Origin: an uncultured Eubacteriales bacterium
GTDB lineage: Bacteria; Bacillota; Clostridia; Christensenellales; Aristaeellaceae
Assembly: GCA_900540045.1 (NCBI GenBank)
Contig: UQEF01000087.1
Location: 1 to 12,537 of the forward strand
Direction: 5' to 3'
DNA: 12,537 bases
The notes below the pieces were generated by a model that did not search any database, was not told the origin of the DNA, and saw nothing but the letters and a program-made list of their open reading frames with translations. How positions within the stretch are numbered: the stretch's first letter is position 1; the number at the start of each line of letters is the position of its first letter. Shown here one piece after another: positions 1 to 6,420 of the stretch. The translations under genes were made by a program, and so were the position numbers.

Positions 1-1
1 G

Positions 2-382
2 GAAAGCCGTGCGGATATCACCGGGCAGACGGTGCTGGGTGACGGCGCGCTGGATATGGTCCTGATTGATATTGAGGATCAGGATGCAGCCTCCCATTAC
101 CATGTGAATACACTGGGCGTGTACGTGCTGGCGGTGGCTCAGGGCAGCGAGGCCTATGAAGCGGGAGTGCGCTCGGGAGACCGGATCGTGAGCGCCAACG
201 GCCAGCCGGTGACATCCACCGGGGAGTTTGGTCTGCTGCGAGAGCAACTGGAACCGTCCGCCGCGCTGGAAATGGTGCTGGAACGCGGCCAGGGCGAGGA
301 AAGCCTGACGGTGACGCTGATGGGCGACGCACAGACGCGGGAGGCCTGTCAGGAAGAAGGAAACGGGGTGGATGAGGGATGA
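2..382 (+). CDS. C-terminal part of an HtrA-like (S1C) serine protease, PDZ domain
   Basis: This is the 3' end of a gene that begins before the window; the frame is open from base 2 and stops at TGA 380-382. The roughly 126 visible residues hold a PDZ domain: the GVYVLAV strand, then GSEAYEAGVRSGDRIVSANGQPV, the typical carboxylate-binding and helix region of HtrA/DegP-type proteases, followed by a closing beta strand (ESLTVTLM). The protease domain and catalytic triad lie outside the window, so the assignment rests on the PDZ domain plus the neighbourhood. HtrA-like proteases degrade or refold misfolded proteins at the outer face of the membrane and are often controlled by an adjacent two-component system. 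The stop codon overlaps the next start (ATGA), indicating translational coupling with the response regulator. Another PDZ protein, such as a CtpA-type or SpoIVB-type protease, is possible but less likely. The tail after the PDZ is acidic and short. Confidence 0.72.
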   Translation, partial: ESRADITGQTVLGDGALDMVLIDIEDQDAASHYHVNTLGVYVLAVAQGSEAYEAGVRSGDRIVSANGQPVTSTGEFGLLREQLEPSAALEMVLERGQGEESLTVTLMGDAQTREACQEEGNGVDEG

Positions 383-1056
383 AGCTGCTGGTCGTGGACG
401 ATGAAAAAATGATCCGTCAACTGATTGCCAAGTACGCCGTGTTTGATGGCTATGAGGTGGCGGAGGCGGAGAACGGGATGCAGGCAGTCGAAATGGCGCG
501 CGCGGGCGGTTATGACCTGATCATCATGGACATCATGATGCCGGAGCTGGACGGCTTTTCGGCTGCCAGGGAAATTCGAAAGACCAGCGACGTACCCATC
601 ATTTTCCTTTCCGCAAGGGGCGAGGAATACGACCGCATTCACGGCTTTGAACTGGGCGTGGACGATTATGTGGTCAAGCCCTTTTCCCCGCGGGAGCTGA
701 TGATGCGCGTGGGCGCGGTGCTCCGCCGTGCACAGGCTCCCGGTGCCGCAGAAAACGTTCACGAAACCGTCCGCATCGAAAACATGCTGGTGGACTTTAC
801 CGCCCGCCAGGTGACCATCGACGGGACGGAGGTGGAGCTGTCGCCCAAGGAGTACGACCTGCTGTTCTTCATGGTGCGCAACCGCGGCATCGCCCTCACG
901 CGCGACCGGCTGATCAGCGAGGTCTGGGGCTACGACTTCTTCGGAGACGACCGTACGCTCGATACGCATATCAAGCTGCTGCGCAAGCAGCTTGGCAGCT
1001 ACGCACGCTATATCACCACGCTCAGAGGGGTGGGATACCGCTTTGAAAAAGAATGA
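379..1056 (+). CDS. OmpR/PhoB-family response regulator
   Basis: The protein is 225 residues, the usual length for this family. The receiver domain occupies about residues 1-115: acidic pocket D7/D8, phospho-acceptor D51 in the IIMDIMMP motif, switch residue S78 (FLSARGE) and conserved K100 (VVKPF). The C-terminal winged helix (about 128-224) has the family features LSPKEYDLL, the DRLISEVWGYDFFGDDRTLDTHI recognition region and the closing GVGYRFE. It is expected to bind direct repeats at target promoters once phosphorylated by the kinase encoded next. The start ATG overlaps the protease stop (ATGA) and is preceded by a GGATGAGGG purine stretch. By analogy with CssRS-type systems the pair may sense secretion or envelope stress and control the upstream protease. 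That link is inference from gene order, not from a visible binding site. Confidence 0.95.
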   Translation: MKLLVVDDEKMIRQLIAKYAVFDGYEVAEAENGMQAVEMARAGGYDLIIMDIMMPELDGFSAAREIRKTSDVPIIFLSARGEEYDRIHGFELGVDDYVVKPFSPRELMMRVGAVLRRAQAPGAAENVHETVRIENMLVDFTARQVTIDGTEVELSPKEYDLLFFMVRNRGIALTRDRLISEVWGYDFFGDDRTLDTHIKLLRKQLGSYARYITTLRGVGYRFEKE

Positions 1057-2581
1057 TGCGCCGGCGGCGCTACCGGCGGGCAGGCGTCCCTCGCTGTGGG
1101 GACGCTTTTTGCGCTTCAAGCAGTCCATGGGTGTGCGCAGCCGCATTTTTTTGTATTTTCTGGCGTTTACGGCACTGTTGCTCATGCTTCTGTGGCTGTT
1201 CCAGATCGTGCTTCTGGACGATTTCTACCGCCTGCAAAAAACGGACATGCTCAAATCCTCTTCCCAGAGCATCGTTCAGAACATCAACAATGAGAATCTC
1301 GACGCGCTGGTGGACCGCATCGCCGAGGAAAACAACGTCTGCATTCTCGTCACCTCCGATACCATGGTGGAGATGGCATCGGCGGATATTTCCCCCGGCT
1401 GCATCGTACACCATATGAATCCGCGCGATTTGCAGCAGATTGCAGGCAGTCTTGAGAACGATGGCGTGATGGTGACCACCTTTCCGATGAAGAACTTCCG
1501 AAACCGGATGTATGACGAAAAAAAGTTTCTGGGCCGCGTGCCTCCCAGCGATGATGGGGAAACGCGCAGCATGATGACGGTCCAGCGGGCCGTGACGGCG
1601 GATGGTACGACGGCGTATGTGTTTCTCAACGCCATGGTCACACCCGTCACCGCAACGGTGCAGACCATCCGCAACGAGCTTTATGTGATCACGGCCATTT
1701 TGATTTTGTTGTCCTTCCTGATCTCGCTGGTGCTGTCACGGCGCATCACCCGGCCGCTGGTGGAAACCACTCAGGCGGCAGGCGCCCTCAGCAGAGGCGA
1801 ATATACCCCTGTGCAAAACGTGGGCTATCGTGAAATCGCCCAGCTCAACGCCCAGCTGACGCAGACCGCGCGCGATCTGCGGCGCGTGGAAGAGATGCAG
1901 CAGGAGCTGATCGCCAATATCAGCCACGACCTGCGCACCCCGCTGACGCTGATTGAAGGCTACGCCGAAGTGATGCGCGATCTGCCGGGCGAAAACACCC
2001 CGGAGAATATGCAGGTCATCATCGACGAAACCAAGCGCCTGAGCACGCTGGTCAATGCCGTGCTGGAACTGAGCAAGGCGCGCAGCAGTGCGGCCGGGGG
2101 CGAACCGGTCCGCTTTGATCTGACGCAGACGGTACGCGGCATCATGACCCGCTATGCCAAATTGACGGAGCAGGACGGCTACCGTATTCTTTTTGAGCCG
2201 AAGGGAGAAGCGTGGGTCATCGCCGACGAGGTACAGGCGCAGCAGGTGCTCTACAACCTGATTAACAACGCGCTTACCTATACCGGCAAGGATAAGCGGG
2301 TGACGATTGCGCAGCGCGTAGCCGGCGGCAAGGTCCGCATCTCCGTCAGTGACACGGGGGAAGGGATTGCGCCGGAGGACCTGCCCTATATCTGGAGCCG
2401 CTACTATCGTGGAGGCAAACCCCATAAGCGCGCCACCGTAGGCAGTGGACTGGGGCTGAACATCGTCAAGGGGATTCTGGACCGCTACGGGCTTTCCTAC
2501 GGCGTGGAAAGCAAGCTGGGGGAGGGCAGCACTTTCTGGTTTGAAATGCCTCTGGCCCCGGATGCGGACGAAAAGGAATAA
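1043..2581 (+). CDS. Membrane sensor histidine kinase (HAMP, HisKA, HATPase_c)
   Basis: From a TTG start at 1043 the protein is 512 residues. It has a basic cytoplasmic N-terminus, a first membrane segment (about 35-58), an extracytoplasmic sensor region (about 59-212) with no domain I recognise, a second membrane segment (about 213-234), a HAMP linker, a HisKA domain with phospho-acceptor H295 (NISHDLRTPL), and an ATPase domain with the N box NLINNALTY, G1 box DTGEGI and G2 box GSGLGLNIV. All catalytic motifs are intact. It is the partner of the response regulator, whose gene it overlaps by 14 bases. The TTG at 1043 is chosen because GAGGGGTGGG lies about 9 bases upstream. An ATG at 1127 (just before the first membrane segment) lacks a ribosome binding site, and a TTG at 992 would need a 65-base overlap. 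The start is therefore less certain than the product. Confidence 0.93.
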   Translation: MKKNDAPAALPAGRRPSLWGRFLRFKQSMGVRSRIFLYFLAFTALLLMLLWLFQIVLLDDFYRLQKTDMLKSSSQSIVQNINNENLDALVDRIAEENNVCILVTSDTMVEMASADISPGCIVHHMNPRDLQQIAGSLENDGVMVTTFPMKNFRNRMYDEKKFLGRVPPSDDGETRSMMTVQRAVTADGTTAYVFLNAMVTPVTATVQTIRNELYVITAILILLSFLISLVLSRRITRPLVETTQAAGALSRGEYTPVQNVGYREIAQLNAQLTQTARDLRRVEEMQQELIANISHDLRTPLTLIEGYAEVMRDLPGENTPENMQVIIDETKRLSTLVNAVLELSKARSSAAGGEPVRFDLTQTVRGIMTRYAKLTEQDGYRILFEPKGEAWVIADEVQAQQVLYNLINNALTYTGKDKRVTIAQRVAGGKVRISVSDTGEGIAPEDLPYIWSRYYRGGKPHKRATVGSGLGLNIVKGILDRYGLSYGVESKLGEGSTFWFEMPLAPDADEKE

Positions 2582-2628
2582 AAAATGCCGGAGCAAAGGA
2601 ACTGGCCTTTCGCCCCGGCGTTTGTTCT
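2580..2628. terminator. Bidirectional intrinsic terminator between kinase gene and small ORF
   Basis: An imperfect hairpin runs 2587-2619: outer GCCGG/CCGGC and inner AAAGG/CCTTT separated by a small internal loop, with a 6-base apical loop. Read on the - strand the stem is followed by ATTTTTT (the A run at 2580-2585), a good terminator tract for the small convergent gene. On the + strand the tail is TTTGTTCTGT, weaker but adequate for the kinase operon. Its position between two convergent genes fits a shared terminator. Confidence 0.7.
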
Positions 2629-2637
2629 GTCAGCGTG

Positions 2638-2757
2638 TTACCACTGCCAAACGGACGCAAAAATAATGGAAAGCAGCATCAGTCCGGCCAGAGAAAGGCT
2701 GACGATGCGCACCAACGACGTCCTTGCCTCTTTTTTGCGCTTTGCCTGAGCAGCCAT
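2638..2757 (-). CDS. 39-residue single-span membrane peptide, unknown function
   Basis: This short gene lies on the - strand and converges on the histidine kinase. Start ATG (2757-2755) is preceded 6 bases away by GGGAGGG; stop TAA is at 2640-2638. The product starts MAAQAKRKKEARTS, a strongly basic segment, continues as a hydrophobic helix of about 20 residues (LVRIVSLSLAGLMLLSIIFA) and ends SVWQW. The basic N-terminus predicts an N-in, C-out topology. The gene has a convincing promoter 17-base spaced (TTGCTC / TATACT), a ribosome binding site at good distance and a terminator, which together make it much more than a chance frame. Architecture resembles small basic single-span proteins such as DUF4044-type proteins of Firmicutes, but I do not recognise the family. 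It could modulate a membrane protein such as the neighbouring kinase. That is speculation. Confidence 0.72.
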   Translation of the reverse strand: MAAQAKRKKEARTSLVRIVSLSLAGLMLLSIIFASVWQW

Positions 2758-2790
2758 GGCGTTCCCTCCCGCATTGTCGCTACGCCGGTG

Positions 2791-2819
2791 AGTATACCAC
2801 AACCGCGTCCGCAGAGCAA
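2791..2819 (-). promoter_or_regulatory. Promoter of the 39-residue membrane peptide gene
   Basis: Read on the - strand: -35 TTGCTC (2819-2814), a 17-base spacer, -10 TATACT (2796-2791). Transcription would start near 2784, giving a leader of about 27 bases that contains the GGGAGGG ribosome binding site. It is divergent from the DUF951 promoter about 85 bases away. Confidence 0.65.
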
Positions 2820-2902
2820 GACTGCAGGCGGGAAAAGCCGGGCCGGGGCATGAAATTTACTGAAAGTTCACATAACATCCGGATTTTGGCCGGGGGCGAT
2901 CC

Positions 2903-2931
2903 TTGCAACTTCTACGCGGGGGATGTATAAT
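2903..2931 (+). promoter_or_regulatory. Promoter of the DUF951-lepB operon
   Basis: -35 TTGCAA (2903-2908), 17-base spacer, perfect -10 TATAAT (2926-2931). Predicted transcription start is near 2938, about 22 bases before the ATG at 2960. The position excludes any longer reading of the DUF951 gene that starts upstream of the -10 box. Confidence 0.8.
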
Positions 2932-2959
2932 GCTTAAGTATATTGCGGAGGTGTGCGTG

Positions 2960-3190
2960 ATGGAGGAGATCCGTCTGGGGGACCGGGTCAGGATGCGGAA
3001 AACGCATCCCTGCGGAAGCGACGAATGGACGGTTATCCGCATCGGCGCAGATATCAAAATCAAATGCCTGGGCTGTGGGCGCATCGTGATGATGGAGCGC
3101 GCGGATTTTGTCAAGCGCCGCAAAAAGGTGCTTGAGCAGGGACCCGTGCCGGAAGCGGATACGCTTCGCGCCATGGCGGAGCATTCCTAA
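2960..3190 (+). CDS. DUF951 family small protein
   Basis: The protein is 76 residues from ATG 2960, which has GGAGG (2947-2951) 8 bases upstream; a GTG one codon earlier is also possible. The sequence shows the DUF951 pattern: LGDRVRMRKTHPCGSDEW, then VIRIGADIKIKCLGCGRIVMM. H16, C18, C36 and C39 form an H-P-C ... C-x2-C arrangement that could bind zinc; this is inference, the family's function is not established. The core ends near residue 60 and is followed by a charged, probably flexible tail. The gene is first in an operon with signal peptidase I, 16 bases downstream, and driven by the strong promoter at 2903-2931. In other Firmicutes DUF951 genes are housekeeping-like neighbours of various genes, so the pairing with lepB says little about its role. 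Confidence 0.9.
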   Translation: MEEIRLGDRVRMRKTHPCGSDEWTVIRIGADIKIKCLGCGRIVMMERADFVKRRKKVLEQGPVPEADTLRAMAEHS

Positions 3191-3206
3191 AGGAGGTCTT
3201 TTACCC

Positions 3207-3818
3207 ATGGAGGTCAAGGAAGAACAGATGACGCAGGTGGAGGGCGCTGCTGCCGGCAAGCCTGGTAAAGAAAAAAAGCCGCTTAACGTCAAAAAGGAAA
3301 TCCTGAGCTGGATTTTGACCATTGCGGTGGCGGTGGCGGCAGCGCTGCTGATTCGCACATTCCTGTTTGAACCCATCCGCGTAGACGGGGAAAGCATGTG
3401 CGACACCCTGCAGGACGGCGAGATCATGCTGGTAACCAAGCCCGAATATCTCTTTGGCGACCCGCAGCGCGGAGATGTTGTCATCTGCAAGTATCCGGGC
3501 CGCACGGAGAACTTCGTCAAGCGCGTGATGGGCATTCCCGGAGACGTGATCGAGATTCGCTCCAACGTGGTCTACCGCAATGGCGAAGCGCTGGACGAAC
3601 CCTACCTGACCCCGGAACGCAACGACAACGGCTTCAGCATGGCGCCCTTTACGCTGGGCGAGGATGAATACTTCGTCATGGGTGATAACCGCGACAACAG
3701 CCATGACAGCCGGAATTACTACGACTATTTTACCCCCGCCGCCCTTACCCGCGACATGATTATCGGGCATGTGCGGTGTGTGGTTTTCCCCTTCAGCGAT
3801 ATCCGGACCATTGAGTAA
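3207..3818 (+). CDS. lepB: Signal peptidase I
   Basis: The protein is 203 residues, typical of the single-anchor Gram-positive S26 enzymes. A charged cytoplasmic N-terminus (about 1-31) precedes one membrane anchor (about 32-53), then the catalytic region: box B with nucleophile S63 (VDGESM), box D with general base K105 (FVKRVMGIPGD) and box E near the C-terminus (MGDNRDNSHDSR). The Ser/Lys dyad is intact. It removes signal peptides from exported proteins at the outer face of the membrane. The start ATG 3207 has an excellent AAAGGAGG 10 bases upstream; the frame stays open further 5' but would run into the DUF951 gene. It is the second gene of the DUF951 operon. The 423 bases that follow contain no gene I can support, only a hairpin at 3952-3978. 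Confidence 0.96.
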   Translation: MEVKEEQMTQVEGAAAGKPGKEKKPLNVKKEILSWILTIAVAVAAALLIRTFLFEPIRVDGESMCDTLQDGEIMLVTKPEYLFGDPQRGDVVICKYPGRTENFVKRVMGIPGDVIEIRSNVVYRNGEALDEPYLTPERNDNGFSMAPFTLGEDEYFVMGDNRDNSHDSRNYYDYFTPAALTRDMIIGHVRCVVFPFSDIRTIE

Positions 3819-3951
3819 GCGAAAAAACGTCGATGCCGTGCCGGATGGAGGGGAGAGGCCGGAACCGGAACGGCCCCCGGTGATGCCGCAAGATCATGCT
3901 GCTGACAAACCTTTTTCAGGGGCGCGAGGGGTGTACGGTACTTCTATTGTC

Positions 3952-3988
3952 ACAGGGGACGCTGACTGCGTCCCCTGTTGCTGTTCCT
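3952..3988 (+). terminator. Perfect 11-bp hairpin downstream of lepB, probable terminator
   Basis: ACAGGGGACGC (3952-3962) pairs perfectly with GCGTCCCCTGT (3968-3978) around a 5-base loop. The tail TGCTGTTCCT is only moderately T-rich, and it lies 133 bases after the lepB stop, so termination is likely but not certain. The rest of 3819-4241 shows only short palindromes, including TGACATGTCA at 4134-4143. I see no gene or clear promoter there. Confidence 0.5.
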
Positions 3989-4241
3989 GCCATTGATCGG
4001 ACCGGGAAAATTCTCTGCGACGGCGGATTCCGTTTTCAACGATCGTGATGACGGACATCCCACATGCACGCGGTGCACACGGACAGAGGGCTCAGGGGGG
4101 GACGAAGCGCTGAGCGGGCAGCCGGACGCGTTATGACATGTCAAAAACCATGACAGTCAATGCCATGCGTGCGGGCATGATTCCAGCGTAGAAAAGCATG
4201 GGCGGAGCTGTGAAAACGACGAGCCCGATAGACTTGGAGGA

Positions 4242-4862
4242 ATGAAACTAAAATTTGATGTAAACGACCTGAAATGGACAAGGCAGCCGGAAACCTGCGC
4301 GATCTCGCGGGAGCGAATTGAGATTGTGACCAAACCACATACGGATCTCTGGCAGAGAACCTATTACCATTTCCGCAACGATAACGCGCCGTTGCTGCAA
4401 ATGCGTACGAATGAACCATTTTTTTCTTTTGTGGTAAAGACGGATTTCACGGAGAGCCACCATCGCTTTGATCAGTGTGGTGTCGTTTTGTATTTGGACA
4501 GCGAAAACTGGCTCAAGGGTTCCGTCGAATATGAAAACGAGGAATTCCAGCATCTTGGAAGCGTAGTCACCAACCATGGCTATTCTGACTGGGCAACGAC
4601 GGAAATTCCTTCAAGGGTGAAATCCATGTGGTATCGTCTGAGCCGCCGGGAGAATGACTTCTGCATCGAATGCTCGGAGGACGGCGCGGGATTCCATCAG
4701 ATGCGGGTGTGCCATTTGCATGAGGCAGCCGGAGAGATTCAGTTCGGCATTTATGCTTGCAGCCCTGAGGATTCCTCTTTTCGCGCCATCTTTACCAATA
4801 TGGAATTAACCGAATGCAAGTGGCCGGCGCATGACGGACAGGCGCCGGACGAGGAGCTGTAA
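4242..4862 (+). CDS. DUF1349 family protein (concanavalin-A-like fold)
   Basis: The protein is 206 residues, cytoplasmic (no signal peptide or membrane segment), and the usual length for DUF1349. Family features are an early LKWTRQPETC strand, HTDLWQRTYYHF, a central GVVLYLDSENWLKGSVEYEN and a late IQFGIYACSPEDSSFRAIFTNMEL, the alternating strands of a jelly-roll. Relatives are described as regulation-of-enolase-like proteins and appear in sugar-metabolism settings; no enzymatic activity is established. The ATG is fixed at 4242 because no other initiation codon lies in the open frame back to the stop at 4134-4136. GGAGG at 4236-4240 is only 1 base from it, unusually close. No promoter or terminator is evident. 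It may work with the AraC/MFS pair downstream, 567 bases away, but that is a guess from orientation and shared composition. Confidence 0.85.
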   Translation: MKLKFDVNDLKWTRQPETCAISRERIEIVTKPHTDLWQRTYYHFRNDNAPLLQMRTNEPFFSFVVKTDFTESHHRFDQCGVVLYLDSENWLKGSVEYENEEFQHLGSVVTNHGYSDWATTEIPSRVKSMWYRLSRRENDFCIECSEDGAGFHQMRVCHLHEAAGEIQFGIYACSPEDSSFRAIFTNMELTECKWPAHDGQAPDEEL

Positions 4863-5310
4863 TTGCAGAAAGAAAGGTTGAATAAACCGCTGAATAAGAG
4901 CGTTATAAAGCAAGGGTCAAAAGCAGCATGGGTTGATAGAGCGCCTTGTGTTGACCTATATTGCAAAACTGCTATTTGACAGTTTCGATGCGATGCTTGC
5001 AACGCGTAACGCAATCCACCTGTATTTCCATGAGGGGCTTTGTTGCATACACAAATTTCGTGCTCAGAAAGTGCAAAAAGAAAGGGCGGCGATATTGTGT
5101 CAATGTTGCTGCCCTTTGGTGGTAAATAGCCCGAACTGCGATACAAGTGAATTCACTTTTGCGTTTGGGGTACTTTACGCCAGAGGGCCCCACCAATCAG
5201 AATTGGACAGTCAAACGATAATCGTCATTTTATAGGGGCCGCGTCTGAATGCGGTAGATTCGATTCCGGCTTTGTGTTGAAGCGATGCGCAGACGGTGTC
5301 AGTGATTTCC
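4863..5310. other. Non-coding stretch with hairpin and palindromes upstream of the AraC gene
   Basis: No frame here has a ribosome binding site or recognisable product. Visible structure: a 10-bp inverted repeat AAAGGGCGGC / GCTGCCCTTT (5081-5090 / 5108-5117), which on the - strand is followed by CTTTTTG and so resembles a leftward terminator; a perfect 14-base palindrome AAGTGAATTCACTT (5145-5158); and an 11-base palindrome ACGATAATCGT (5215-5225). The stretch is AT-rich and may be the remains of decayed mobile DNA or a regulatory region. Confidence 0.5.
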
Positions 5311-5339
5311 TTGAAAAACTTCGTTTATCTAAATATAAT
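5311..5339 (+). promoter_or_regulatory. Promoter of the AraC-family regulator
   Basis: -35 TTGAAA (5311-5316), 17-base spacer, -10 TATAAT (5334-5339). Predicted start near 5346 leaves a leader of about 84 bases that holds two very short frames (13 and 10 codons) before the regulator's ATG. Confidence 0.65.
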
Positions 5340-5429
5340 AGGGTTGATTTCATCTGATTAAAATGCCGGAGGAAAACGAGGGGTGGACTATTAAAACAAA
5401 TCGGTAGTTGCCCATGAGTAAAAGAGCAT

Positions 5430-6320
5430 ATGCCTATATTCGTTGATCATCAATTACAAGAACAGATACCGCGCAACATCTTCGATTTTCCCATTGCGTT
5501 TTATTGCGATGAACTTGCCGATTTGCCAAACCGTGCGGGGCCTATGCACTGGCACCCCTGCTTCGAGATCGCTACAGCGCAAAACGGTGTCCTGGACTAC
5601 CAAGTGGGACAAACCCATACAATTCTGGAACCGGGAGACAGCATCTTTGTCAACCAAAATATGCTCCACGGAATCCGACAGGTATCCGGCATGGAGCCAG
5701 ATCACTTGCCAATCATTATTTTTTCTGGCACAGTCATTGCCTCAGAGAACAGCGTTATTTATCAGAAATACATCCAGCCGATTTCTTCGTGTGACTCTCT
5801 GCCCTGTGTTGTGTTCCGACACGATAACGGTCTGTGGAAGGATGTCCGTCAACGGATTAACGCTACGTATCGCGCCATGCGGGATCAGTCCGATTGCTAT
5901 GAGCTGGTGGTTCAGCGCAACATCTGTCATGTATTGGAAGCAATCTTTCGCAATTTTGATTCTCTGCCAAAATCCGAAGCATCACGGGTGCAACTGAACA
6001 CTCAGGTACGACTCCAAAAAATGTTATCCTATATTTACGAGAATTACGCCCGTACGGTCACTCTGGCAGATATCGCTGGTGCCGCCAATATCAGTCGAAG
6101 CGAAGCGGGACGGTGTTTTCAATCCTACCTGGGGTATTCTCCTGTGGAGACGCTCATTCATTATCGCCTTCAAGCAGCGCAGCGTTTGCTGCAGCAAACC
6201 ACATTGACGCTGCAGGAGATCAGTTTTGCCTGTGGGTTTCATTCTGTCAATTACTTCAGCCGTCAATTTCGCAGAAGGTACGGATGCTCCCCAGGTGAAA
6301 AACGAAAATTGGGTAAATGA
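5430..6320 (+). CDS. AraC-family transcriptional regulator with cupin sensor domain
   Basis: The protein is 296 residues. The N-terminal half is a cupin-type effector domain with the H40-x-H42 ... E46 motif (MHWHPCFEI) and the turn LEPGDSIFVNQNMLHGI. The C-terminal part (about 193-290) is the AraC double helix-turn-helix: TLADIAGAANISRSEAGRCFQ in the first, and LTLQEISFACGFHSVNYFSRQFRRRYGCSP, the family signature, in the second. Such regulators usually bind a sugar or related metabolite and activate a neighbouring transport or catabolic gene. The MFS gene on the same strand 100 bases downstream is the obvious target. The ribosome binding site before ATG 5430 is weak (AAAAGAG), so translation may depend on the short upstream frames. 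Codon use is more AT-rich than in the flanking housekeeping genes. Confidence 0.92.
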   Translation: MPIFVDHQLQEQIPRNIFDFPIAFYCDELADLPNRAGPMHWHPCFEIATAQNGVLDYQVGQTHTILEPGDSIFVNQNMLHGIRQVSGMEPDHLPIIIFSGTVIASENSVIYQKYIQPISSCDSLPCVVFRHDNGLWKDVRQRINATYRAMRDQSDCYELVVQRNICHVLEAIFRNFDSLPKSEASRVQLNTQVRLQKMLSYIYENYARTVTLADIAGAANISRSEAGRCFQSYLGYSPVETLIHYRLQAAQRLLQQTTLTLQEISFACGFHSVNYFSRQFRRRYGCSPGEKRKLGK

Positions 6321-6368
6321 TGCTTTTATTAGGTGGCATAGTGCCTGTTTCTTTGACCGCCATGAGTA

Positions 6369-6374
6369 TATAAT
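6369..6374 (+). promoter_or_regulatory. Possible -10 box for the MFS gene
   Basis: TATAAT lies 47 bases before the MFS start. No good -35 sits 17 bases upstream (TGTTTC at 6346-6351); a TTGACC at 6353-6358 is too close. A weak -35 would fit a promoter that needs an activator such as the adjacent AraC protein. The ATG inside this box (6373) is unlikely to be the MFS start. Confidence 0.4.
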
Positions 6375-6420
6375 GTCCCTGCATCGCATGCGGGGAAGAA
6401 CATTCAGGCGGGTGAGCAAT

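Noticed and set aside
1736..2596. A 286-codon - strand frame opposite the histidine kinase, and a similar one at 349-1185 opposite the regulator
   Set aside because: Both are codon-bias shadows of genes with complete catalytic motifs, and they have no recognisable domain.
3769..3996. A frame ending in the cysteine-rich DCVPCCCSCH, reminiscent of a modified-peptide core
   Set aside because: The cysteine codons come from the right arm and tail of the 3952-3978 hairpin, no RBS precedes any start, and no modification enzyme is nearby.
5034..5060. GGGGCTTTGTTGCATAC resembling IS5/IS6-type terminal repeats
   Set aside because: No matching inverted copy and no transposase frame in the window; similarity covers only about ten bases.
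4933..5235. A 100-codon + frame and an overlapping 131-codon - frame (4751-5146)
   Set aside because: Neither has an RBS or any similarity I recognise, and both run through the 5081-5117 hairpin; decayed DNA is more likely.
5240..5275. TTCGATTCC similar to a tRNA T-arm upstream of the AraC gene
   Set aside because: The flanking bases do not pair as a T stem and no acceptor or anticodon arm can be drawn.
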